DNA from: Streptomyces caniferus
GTDB lineage: Bacteria > Actinomycetota > Actinomycetes > Streptomycetales > Streptomycetaceae
Length of the DNA: 64,000 bases
Reading direction: 5' to 3'
Assembly (NCBI RefSeq): GCF_009811555.1
Contig: NZ_BLIN01000001.1
Location: 186,001-250,000, forward strand
In this document: positions 8,295 to 15,392 of the stretch, one piece after another
How the letters are laid out: every line of letters begins with the position of its first letter
Numbering within the stretch: position 1 is the stretch's first letter
Notes under the pieces: model-generated
What the model was told of the DNA's origin: nothing
The model's database searches: none
What the model saw: only the letters and a program-made list of their open reading frames with translations
Made by a program: the position numbers and the translations under genes

Positions 8295-9602
8295 TCAACT
8301 GGCCAGCGCGTCGCCAAGTCTGCTGTGGGCGCTGCCCACGAGCGACTGGTGCAGGGCGTCGGCGCGGGAGCGGATCAGGCCGTCTCGGTACGCCGAGGGG
8401 AGCCGTTGCCATACGTCAGCAGCCGCATCTGCCGCTGCGGAATCGTCCCCATCGACCTTCAGGCAGGTCGCGGCATCCATGGCCAGCAGGGCGCGGGTCA
8501 TGACGGAAGGCGATCGGGTGAGGAAGAGCGCCGCTTCCTGTTCGGCGTGCGCTTCCCGGGTGCGCCCCATCAAGGTGAACGCTTGGGAGAGATGGACGTG
8601 GTGCTTCTGGAGGGGGTAGCCGAACCAGGTGTCGGCACCTTGGGCCGCGTCCAGGCGCTCGGCGATGGAGCGGGCGTCGGCAACCGCGCGCAAGGCGCCC
8701 TTGTGGTCTCCGGTGGAAGCGAGGGCTCGCGCGGTGACGGCGGCTGCCAGCGCGGCTGCGGCTGTTGGGGTCCGTCCGGCCTCGGCGCGGGCGCGGATGG
8801 CGAGTTCAGCGGCCGCGTTCGGGGCGCCGTAGTTGAGCGGGACCATGGCGTGCCGGGCCAGGCTCCAGGCAAGCATGTGCCGATCGCCTGACTCGCGTGC
8901 GGCCTGTTCGGCGGTGGCGAACCAGCCGAGCGAGTCCCGCTGGTCCCCGCGGTCGTGCTGGATGATCGCCACCAGGCCGGTGATCCCCGCCGCTGTGCGT
9001 GCGAGGTCTGCACGAGCAGACGCCCGGTGTGGACGGCTGAGCACGTCCCGCAGGAGGTCGAGGTCGTTTCTCATCTGGGCGAGGACGGCGCCTGGGGGGC
9101 GGCCACGATAGCCCCCGCGGTGCCGCTCGAACGCCCCTTGCAGGTAGTCAAGATCGCCAGTATCAGCGTTGGAGAGGCCGGCGTTGATGCCCTGTCGCGC
9201 CTCCGCGATACCCGGCAGGGCGACTGCTCCTGTCGCTCCCGCCGCCACCCCGAGAAACTGTCGTCGTTTCACCGCCGCGTCCTCCTCTCCCTCGACACCG
9301 GCTCGGCGCTGCGACCTGCGGTAGCGCCTGCTTGCCGCCACCGCACGAACGATCTCTTCCACAGAGCGTCCGTAGACCTCTGCCAGCAGTTCGTGCCATA
9401 CCGGTGTCGGCAGACGGCGCTCGGTCTCCCAGCGCTTCAGGTTCTCCGGGTCGAACCACTTTCCACTCTGGGCTTCTTGTAATGCCAGAGCCTGCTCATC
9501 GCGCGTGAGCCCGGCCGATTCCCGGATACCTCTCAGCATGGCGCCGATGCCGTCTGGTGCCATCATGCCCATCCCCCAAGCGTCTGACAGTGCCGAGCCC
9601 AT
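8295..9602 (-). CDS. XRE-family regulator with C-terminal TPR-like domain
   Basis: About 435 residues from ATG 9600-9602 (AGGA upstream) or 425 from ATG 9570-9572 (behind GGGGG). The N-terminal HTH reads IGAMLRGIRESAGLTRDEQA. A basic linker follows, then RRQFLGVAAGATGAVALPGI, a hydrophobic segment typical of these Streptomyces regulators. The rest is helical repeats of TPR type (ARTAAGITGLVAIIQHDRGD and QRDSLGWFATAEQAARESGD). Family members sense small ligands or peptides and often sit by secondary-metabolite genes. It is divergent from the HATPase gene that leads into the lasso operon, so it is the best candidate local regulator of that cluster; the link is inferred from position. Confidence 0.8.
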   Translation of the reverse strand: MGSALSDAWGMGMMAPDGIGAMLRGIRESAGLTRDEQALALQEAQSGKWFDPENLKRWETERRLPTPVWHELLAEVYGRSVEEIVRAVAASRRYRRSQRRAGVEGEEDAAVKRRQFLGVAAGATGAVALPGIAEARQGINAGLSNADTGDLDYLQGAFERHRGGYRGRPPGAVLAQMRNDLDLLRDVLSRPHRASARADLARTAAGITGLVAIIQHDRGDQRDSLGWFATAEQAARESGDRHMLAWSLARHAMVPLNYGAPNAAAELAIRARAEAGRTPTAAAALAAAVTARALASTGDHKGALRAVADARSIAERLDAAQGADTWFGYPLQKHHVHLSQAFTLMGRTREAHAEQEAALFLTRSPSVMTRALLAMDAATCLKVDGDDSAAADAAADVWQRLPSAYRDGLIRSRADALHQSLVGSAHSRLGDALAS

Positions 9603-9783
9603 TCCTGGCCCCCCAATGTGGCCCCCTGCGCGAAATCGCACCCCTCGCTGGCACCGGACCGGTCTGCCGCAGGCGAGTTGACTGAGCCTCAGCCAAGCAG
9701 GCAGGCGGAAGACGTTCAATCCCCCGCCTTCCGGGCTCCTCCGCCTCAATCCCCGGTCCGATGTCCGTTGGAAGGTCCTCGCC

Positions 9784-10419
9784 ATGCGCGTGTACAGCCA
9801 AAGTTTCTTTCTGGTCCGCGACCCGACCTCGGTGCGGCTCAGCCGTCGCCGCCTCCACGGTTTGGCCGAGAACTGGGGGCTGCGCCTGAACGAAGCCTCC
9901 GACACAGCGCTGACCACCGTGCTCTCCGAACTGGTCACCAACGCGGTGCGGCACGGAACCGGCGCGATGCTCACCATCGGAGTGCGCGCCACCCTCAGCC
10001 GGCGACGGGTCCTGGTCGAGGTCTACGACGACTCGCGCATCCTTCCCGCGCCGCGCTGCGCGGCTCCGGAGGACGAGACCGGACGCGGTATGGCGCTCAT
10101 CGACCGTCTGTCCGTCTGCCACGGAGCCGAACGAACCAACTGCGGCAAGTGCGTATGGGCAGAGATCGCCCTCCCCGAACAGCGGCTCACGAGCCGCCAG
10201 CTCATTCTTCGCCCCGGTCGCGCCGCCCGAGCCGTCGCCCGCCGCCTGACCGCGCCCCGCCGGCGCCCGAGACCGGGCCCGGCAGGACATCGCGCACGCC
10301 ATGGGCGGCACCCCAGCCCCCAGTCCCCTTCGGTACTCCACCCCGTCGAGAGGGCCTGGCAGCAACACCCACCGCACATTCCACACAAAGAAGGAGAGTC
10401 TCCATGCCCGACCAGCTGA
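9784..10419 (+). CDS. RsbW-like ATP-binding (HATPase_c_2) protein
   Basis: A 211-residue protein. Residues about 8-135 form a GHKL ATPase domain: N-box ALTTVLSELVTNAVRHGTG, G1 motif VEVYDDSRILP and G2 motif DETGRGMALIDRLS. These anti-sigma-factor-like kinases are abundant in Streptomyces and usually regulatory. The C-terminal 75 residues are Arg/Pro-rich and probably disordered. Its 3' end overlaps the lasso precursor start by 16 bases in another frame, so the two genes are probably co-transcribed and the precursor's ribosome binding site lies inside this gene. A role in controlling the lasso cluster is inferred only from this overlap. Confidence 0.8.
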   Translation: MRVYSQSFFLVRDPTSVRLSRRRLHGLAENWGLRLNEASDTALTTVLSELVTNAVRHGTGAMLTIGVRATLSRRRVLVEVYDDSRILPAPRCAAPEDETGRGMALIDRLSVCHGAERTNCGKCVWAEIALPEQRLTSRQLILRPGRAARAVARRLTAPRRRPRPGPAGHRARHGRHPSPQSPSVLHPVERAWQQHPPHIPHKEGESPCPTS

Positions 10420-10535
10420 ATGCGCCCCCGATCGAAGAGAACGATCTGGTGCCCATCGAGATCGGAGACGCGGCCGAGCTGACCGAGGGACAGGGCGGCG
10501 GCAATAGCGAGGACAAGCGTCGCGGCTACAACTGA
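10404..10535 (+). CDS. Lasso peptide precursor of the albusnodin type (43 aa)
   Basis: Ribosomally made precursor starting at ATG 10404 behind AAGGAGAG. The leader has the DLVPIEIGDAAELTE pattern and ends in Thr at -2, the usual protease-recognition residue. The predicted core is GQGGGNSEDKRRGYN: Gly1 can form the macrolactam with Glu8 or Asp9, and Lys10 follows. From memory, albusnodin of S. albus is GQGGGQSEDKRRAYNC, a lasso peptide acetylated on a lysine; the present core would differ by Q6N, A13G and loss of the terminal Cys. Downstream genes encode cyclase, RRE-protease and acetyltransferase, matching that pathway. The core has no Cys, so no disulfide is expected (class II). The cleavage site is predicted, not shown. 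Confidence 0.9.
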   Translation: MPDQLNAPPIEENDLVPIEIGDAAELTEGQGGGNSEDKRRGYN

Positions 10536-10542
10536 TCAACAA

Positions 10543-10577
10543 GTGCGGTGCGGCCCCAGCCTGGGGCCGCACCGCAC
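10543..10577 (+). terminator. Attenuating hairpin between precursor and cyclase genes
   Basis: GTGCGGTGCGGCCCCAG is followed after one base by its exact complement, forming a stem of about 15 bp with a tight loop, 8 bases after the precursor stop. No U-run follows. Placed here, it probably lets most transcripts end after the precursor while some read through, giving an excess of precursor over enzymes, a known device in lasso and lanthipeptide operons. Confidence 0.65.
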
Positions 10578-10605
10578 CTGCGTCCGAACCCCCTAGGAGG
10601 AATTG

Positions 10606-12426
10606 GTGATCTTCGGAGGCTTCAGCAATCCGCACAATCCCCACCCCCGACCCGCCGGAGCGAAGCCCGTCGCGGCACGGACAACAACATGGCGGCTGGG
10701 GGACGGCGCTGCTCGCTCAGCATCGAACGACAGCGGTCGGCGGCGCATCCTCATCCTGGGGCTCTGCGGTGCCACCAGCTTCGAAATGCAGTGCCTGGCA
10801 GGCAGCAAGCTGCCCGGCGATATCGGGTGGCGATGGCCCGGCTCCTACGCGGTCGTGGAAGAAGCCGAAGACGGTGTGGCCCTGCATACCGATCCGGCCG
10901 CAGCCCGCCCCGTCTACCTCACCGCCTACCGAGGCGGGTGGGCGTGGTGCACCTCTGCTCGGGCACTGGCATCGCTCATCGGTGCCCCTGTAGACACCCA
11001 GCGGCTGGCGTGCTCCGTATTTCTGCCCTCGGCCCCCGCGTTAGCGGGCTCACGGACGTTCTTCACGGGCGTTGAGCAACTGCCGCCCGGCAGCCGAATC
11101 GAGCTGCCCGCCGACGGCAGCAGCCCCAGGTGTACGACCCTGTGGCGGCCCGACGCCGACTCGGCAGGATCGCCCGTGCAGCGTCTGCGCACTGCGCTGA
11201 CGGCCACCGTCGCATTACGCGTGGCAGCTGACCCTGCCCTATCGTGCGATCTGTCCGGAGGGCTGGACTCGACTTCCGTCGCAGTCCTGGCAGCGCACGC
11301 GTTGCCGCCCTCCGGCCGTCTCAACGCCGTCACCATCCACCCCGAAGGCGACACGTCCGGTGCGGATCTGCACTACGCACTTCTGACGGCCGAGGCGCAT
11401 GAAGGCCGCATCGCCCACCACCTGCTGCCGATGGCAGCGGAACACCTGCCGTACACCCGCATCACCGCCGTGCCGGCCACCGATGAACCAGCCCCCTCCA
11501 CCCTGACGCAGGCCCGTCTGACCGGTCAGCTCCGCTGGATGCGAACGAACCTCGGGAGTCACACACACCTGACGGGCGACGGTGGCGACAGCGTCCTGTT
11601 CCAGCCGCCTCTTCACCTCGCCGACCTGATACGCCACCGCCGCTGGAAGCGAGCAGCCAACGAGGCGTTCGGCTGGGCCCGTCTGCGGCACCACAAGGTA
11701 CTCCCGTTCCTCGTCGACGCCACGAGGGCCGCCAGGGCCAGCCGTCGCCAAGCTCTCGCCAACCTCGCCCGCACCGTCGGAACGCCTGGCCGAAACGATC
11801 ACGGGCGCGTCCGCTGGTTCCCTCTTCTGCCGTTCCCCGCCTGGGCCGAGCCGGCAGCCCGCCGCCTCCTGGCCCAGGCAGCGCGCGAAGCCGTCGCTGC
11901 ACCAGACACGCTGCCGGGCCTGGACAACTCCGTACGAGTCTTGGTGGACGAGATCCGCGAGGTCGCACGCACGGCAGCGGCCGACGCCGAGCTGGCAGCC
12001 TCCTGCGGTATCGACCTGCATAACCCGTTCCTTGACGCCACGGTGATGGACACCGTGATGAGAACACCCATCGACCAGCGCGCACCGCTCCACGCCTACA
12101 AGCCGCAGCTGAGCCAAGCCATGGCAGGACTGCTCCCGCCAGCCGTAGCAGCCCGCACCACCAAGGGCAGCTTCGATGCCGATCACTACGCCGGCCTCCG
12201 CGCCAACCTGACTGGCCTCCTCGCCCTCACCGACGGCCACCTCGCCGGCCTCCGATTGATCAGCCCGGCTTCCCTGGGACGCGCCCTGCGCGGGGCCGCC
12301 GCAGGCATCCCGATACCACTGGCCACCCTCGAACAAGCCATGGCTGCCGAAGCCTGGCTGCTCGCCCACCACCGCGACCCCGCACCTGTCTGGACGAGCG
12401 AGCCCGCCAGGAGCACACATGATTGA
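10606..12426 (+). CDS. Lasso macrolactam synthetase (asparagine-synthase-like cyclase)
   Basis: ATP-dependent enzyme that adenylates the side-chain carboxylate of core residue 8 or 9 and closes the ring with Gly1. GTG 10606 is chosen because AGGAGG is 5 bases upstream; TTG 10603 is too close. About 606 aa. The N-terminal third is glutaminase-like but lacks the N-terminal nucleophilic Cys. The PP-loop CDLSGGLDSTSVAVLA lies near residues 215-229; HLTGDGGDSVLF and the late KGSFDADHY segment complete the synthetase site. Its last 8 bases overlap the next gene (ATGATTGA), implying coupling. Two in-frame TTA codons (11041-11043 and 11215-11217) would make synthesis depend on the bldA leucyl-tRNA in Streptomyces. 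Confidence 0.9.
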   Translation: MIFGGFSNPHNPHPRPAGAKPVAARTTTWRLGDGAARSASNDSGRRRILILGLCGATSFEMQCLAGSKLPGDIGWRWPGSYAVVEEAEDGVALHTDPAAARPVYLTAYRGGWAWCTSARALASLIGAPVDTQRLACSVFLPSAPALAGSRTFFTGVEQLPPGSRIELPADGSSPRCTTLWRPDADSAGSPVQRLRTALTATVALRVAADPALSCDLSGGLDSTSVAVLAAHALPPSGRLNAVTIHPEGDTSGADLHYALLTAEAHEGRIAHHLLPMAAEHLPYTRITAVPATDEPAPSTLTQARLTGQLRWMRTNLGSHTHLTGDGGDSVLFQPPLHLADLIRHRRWKRAANEAFGWARLRHHKVLPFLVDATRAARASRRQALANLARTVGTPGRNDHGRVRWFPLLPFPAWAEPAARRLLAQAAREAVAAPDTLPGLDNSVRVLVDEIREVARTAAADAELAASCGIDLHNPFLDATVMDTVMRTPIDQRAPLHAYKPQLSQAMAGLLPPAVAARTTKGSFDADHYAGLRANLTGLLALTDGHLAGLRLISPASLGRALRGAAAGIPIPLATLEQAMAAEAWLLAHHRDPAPVWTSEPARSTHD

Positions 12427-13147
12427 GCTGCCCCGCTTCGCCACCGCCCCCGCCCATGTCCGAGCCCTCGACTTCGGGCACGTCACGGTCCTCGTCAACT
12501 ACCGCAATGGCCATGTCCAATGCCTGCTGTCCGCCGCGGCGGCGCTCTGGCGCGACACAGCAGCAACCGGCCGCCTGGACGTCATGCCGTCCGTTCTCGC
12601 CACCCGGCTTCTCACCACCGGCCTCCTGGTCAGAACCCTCACACCGATCCCGTGGCCGGCGCCGCTGATCGCGAAGGGCTCCAGCGCGAGCTGGGGCAGC
12701 GCAGAACACCCTGCCGGAGCCCTCCGGCCCGCACCCACCCGCACCACCACGGCCGCCGTAGCCGCTCTGGCCACGGTCCTTGCCATCAAGCGACTCGGCA
12801 CCCCGAGCACCACGATGCCCCGCCTCACCACTGCGCTGAGGAGGGCGGTGTCAACATGCCGCCAACCCGCCACCCACGACCAGGCCCAGGCCGCCGTCCT
12901 CGCCGTCCGCCGCGCTGGCTGGTACTCGCCGGCGAGAACCGCCTGCCTGGAAGAATCCGCCGCCGCGGTGCTCCTGCTCGCGACCCGGCGTCTGTCGGCC
13001 ACCTGGTGCCACGGCGTCGCGCCAGATCCCGTCCGGCTCCATGCCTGGGTGCAGACTGACAACGGAGGCCCGGCCGCCGAGCCGCCCTCGACGCTCGCCT
13101 ACACCGCCGCCCTCACCATTGGAGCCCGCCATCAGCACCAGCTCTGA
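12419..13147 (+). CDS. Fused RRE and transglutaminase-like leader peptidase for lasso maturation
   Basis: A 242-residue fusion. Residues about 12-75 are a PqqD-like RiPP recognition element (VRALDFGHVTVLVNYRNGHV and following) that binds the leader. Residues about 105-242 are the transglutaminase-like protease, with Cys176 in RTACLEESAAAVLL, His208 in LHAWVQTD and Asp214 as a likely triad. It would cut after the leader Thr-Glu. In many actinobacterial lasso clusters B1 and B2 are separate genes; the fused form fits the albusnodin type as I recall it. The start overlaps the cyclase stop and the end overlaps the acetyltransferase start, indicating tight translational coupling. Confidence 0.85.
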   Translation: MIELPRFATAPAHVRALDFGHVTVLVNYRNGHVQCLLSAAAALWRDTAATGRLDVMPSVLATRLLTTGLLVRTLTPIPWPAPLIAKGSSASWGSAEHPAGALRPAPTRTTTAAVAALATVLAIKRLGTPSTTMPRLTTALRRAVSTCRQPATHDQAQAAVLAVRRAGWYSPARTACLEESAAAVLLLATRRLSATWCHGVAPDPVRLHAWVQTDNGGPAAEPPSTLAYTAALTIGARHQHQL

Positions 13148-13712
13148 CCCAACCCTGTGGATCGGAACCGACACCTGCGCACTCGGCCCTTACCGCGCCG
13201 ACCTCGTCGAGACCTACTGGCGCTGGGAACAGGACCCCACTCTCCTCGTCGGCTACGGCCGCCAGGCACCCGAGTCCCTCGAAGCACGCACCGAAGGCAT
13301 GGCCCACCAACTCCGGGGCGGGAACATCCGCTTCACCATCTACGACCGCACCTCCGGCGAACCCGTACCCGCCGGAGTCGCCACCCTCCTGCCCGACCAC
13401 GCCGTCCGCACCGCCGAATACATCATCATGCTCGCCCCCGAAGCCCGCGGGCGCGGTCTCGGCACTCAGGCCACCCGCCTGGCCCTCGACTACGCCTTCC
13501 ACATCACCAACTTGCGCATGGTCTGGCTCAAGGTCCTCGCCCCCAACAAGGCCGGCATCCGCGCCTACGAGAAGGCAGGCTTCCGTACGGTCGGCGCTCT
13601 CCGGAAAGCCGGGTACTGGCTCGGTCAGACGTGCGACGAAGTCATCATGGATGCCGTCGCGGGAGAGTTCGAGGGGCCTTCGGCTGTTGAATCCCTGCTA
13701 ACTGGCGAATAA
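13119..13712 (+). CDS. GNAT acetyltransferase of the lasso cluster (albusnodin tailoring type)
   Basis: GNAT-family enzyme predicted to move an acetyl group from acetyl-CoA to the precursor or lasso peptide, most likely on Lys10, the only core lysine. Domain features: LGPYRADLVETYWRWEQDPT at the N-terminus, the acetyl-CoA loop PEARGRGLGTQATRLALDYA, and the C-terminal NKAGIRAYEKAGFRTVGALR. TTG 13119 is the most upstream sensible start; it overlaps the preceding gene by 29 bases and no strong ribosome binding site is visible, so coupling is likely. Albusnodin was reported to need its acetyltransferase for production, so this enzyme may be required rather than decorative. No ABC transporter or isopeptidase gene follows within the window. 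Confidence 0.85.
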   Translation: MEPAISTSSDPTLWIGTDTCALGPYRADLVETYWRWEQDPTLLVGYGRQAPESLEARTEGMAHQLRGGNIRFTIYDRTSGEPVPAGVATLLPDHAVRTAEYIIMLAPEARGRGLGTQATRLALDYAFHITNLRMVWLKVLAPNKAGIRAYEKAGFRTVGALRKAGYWLGQTCDEVIMDAVAGEFEGPSAVESLLTGE

Positions 13713-13993
13713 GGGGCTACGTCAAGCGTGCTCACTGCCATAACAGGGGGGTTCTACTGCTTCACAAATTCCTAGGGCTCTCCGCGCCGTTGGCGGTTCG
13801 ATCAGCTCGGATCTTCAACCAATGCGCACGAGCCAGACCCTTCTCGTCTGGATGGGTCGCAAGGCGCTCGACCATCCACGCCGACTGTGGATCTAAGTCT
13901 GGATGCTTCCTGGTCATACGGAGAGCACGCCAGGTCGTGACAGGGGCGAGTAACCAGCGATTGATGGTGAATCCCACTAACCTGCGCGACGAC

Positions 13994-15064
13994 CTAGACA
14001 ACTTCGGCGCTCCCTTCGTGTGGCTGGTCAAGCTGCTGCTCGCGCTTGCGCTGCTCGACTCGTAGGAGTTCGATCTCCTTGGCGAGCTTGGCCAGCCTGA
14101 AGTGCTCCTCACCCTCGTCATAGGGGTAAATCCCCAAGTCGAAAGCCGTAGCATGGCGTTCGATGTCATCCGCAGTCTGCTGGAGGTAGAAGGCTCGCTC
14201 GCGCCATTTGTAGTAACCCGTGAAGCCTGCCGCTGTGCCTACGGCGAACGTGATGCCCATAGCCCAGTACTTGAGGGGAGCCGGCGTGTCAGCAAGGGCG
14301 GAGACGGCAGTTCCAGCCAGCGACCCAACAATGATGACGGACTGGGAGACGTTGTGCTTCCTTCTATACTTCCTTCCGTCTCTGCGTAGCCCGTCGAGCT
14401 CAGCCGGGATTGAGTCCTTGTAAGAGTATTGACGGTCTGGGACTGGAAGCTCCAGGCGGGCGGCGTCTAAGAGACGAAGCTCTTCCGCCGCTTCCAGGTC
14501 AATCTTCAGCTCGCGCGCCGTCTTGTCGTAGGGCTTCTTCGCCTTCTTTTCCATGGAGCGAACTGCCAAGAATGTCCCGGCGCTGAGAATCAAGACGGGA
14601 ATGGCGATCTTGTTGGCGAGGGCGATAGCCGACGAACCGACGGCTACGTTCGCGACGACTGCAGCGAAGAGCAGGACAACGGCGAGGGCTCCGGATAACC
14701 AGCGGGTTACTGTCTGGATGGTCCTAATCCGTAATGCGACCCGAAGTTCAGCTATGCCCTTTTTGTGCTCAATAAGAGCATTTACCCTGTCTGTCGTATC
14801 CTGCGAAACGGATTCCATCGTCCCCAACCTTTCTGTCCGTAGGGGTTGAACCACTGGGGGCAGGCACGGCACAGAGGTCTGCCTACGGCTCGCCGGCGCA
14901 TCCGCCACTGCATCACCGGGCAGGACACCGGAATCCCCTTCGCCCGGTCCGGGACGAGAGCTTCGCTGGGCCGCCATGACCAGGAACGCTCCGCCGACGA
15001 CGCCGGCAAGCATGGCCAATGAGCCCACGCCGACAGCAGCGAGGATCGGATAGACGGCTTGCAA
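13994..15064 (-). CDS. SLATT/DUF4231-like membrane protein, candidate effector of a conflict system
   Basis: A membrane protein of up to 356 aa. A hydrophobic N-terminal helix (ILAAVGVGSLAMLAGVVGGA) and a Pro-rich linker precede a core with two TM hairpins (WLSGALAVVLLFAAVVANVA and later SVIIVGSLAGTAVSALAD plus YWAMGITFAVGTAAGFTGYY). A helical tail follows (ERAFYLQQTADDIERHATAF, then KEIELLRVEQRKREQQ). The tail pattern is that of DUF4231/SLATT domains, predicted pore-forming effectors in nucleotide-signal defence systems. TTG 15062-15064 with GGGGAAG upstream gives the long form; ATG 14816-14818 (MESVSQDTTDRV) would give 274 aa, closer to typical SLATT length. No nucleotidyltransferase or SLOG partner is adjacent, so it may act alone. 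Confidence 0.6.
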   Translation of the reverse strand: MQAVYPILAAVGVGSLAMLAGVVGGAFLVMAAQRSSRPGPGEGDSGVLPGDAVADAPASRRQTSVPCLPPVVQPLRTERLGTMESVSQDTTDRVNALIEHKKGIAELRVALRIRTIQTVTRWLSGALAVVLLFAAVVANVAVGSSAIALANKIAIPVLILSAGTFLAVRSMEKKAKKPYDKTARELKIDLEAAEELRLLDAARLELPVPDRQYSYKDSIPAELDGLRRDGRKYRRKHNVSQSVIIVGSLAGTAVSALADTPAPLKYWAMGITFAVGTAAGFTGYYKWRERAFYLQQTADDIERHATAFDLGIYPYDEGEEHFRLAKLAKEIELLRVEQRKREQQLDQPHEGSAEVV

Positions 15065-15392
15065 GAGCTTCCCCGTTGATTCGTGATCACGCCGTCAGCT
15101 TCACTAGCTGAACTGCAATGACCCCAACAACACGACGAACGCAAACGGTAGTTGCCAATCTTCGCCGAAGGCGCCCGGACGCAGGATTCAGCCATACATG
15201 CGGCGAGATCTCTTCAACGCGCCGGGGGCAAACGCCTCACGCCCCGGAGGAGGGGCGAGCCAGCGGAGCGCCCTGAGCGGCAGGGCCTGTGGCGAACGGA
15301 GCAGACCGTCCCCACTGAGGCACGAACACAGAGACGCAGCGGGATACGCGACGCGGCGTTCCGGAATGAGGCACGCCATAGCGCGATAGCAC
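15065..15392. other. Intergenic region, no gene recognised
   Basis: About 330 bp between two minus-strand genes. It should contain the promoter of the SLATT-like gene. Frames crossing it are Arg-rich and lack ribosome binding sites; nothing convincing was seen. Confidence 0.4.
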
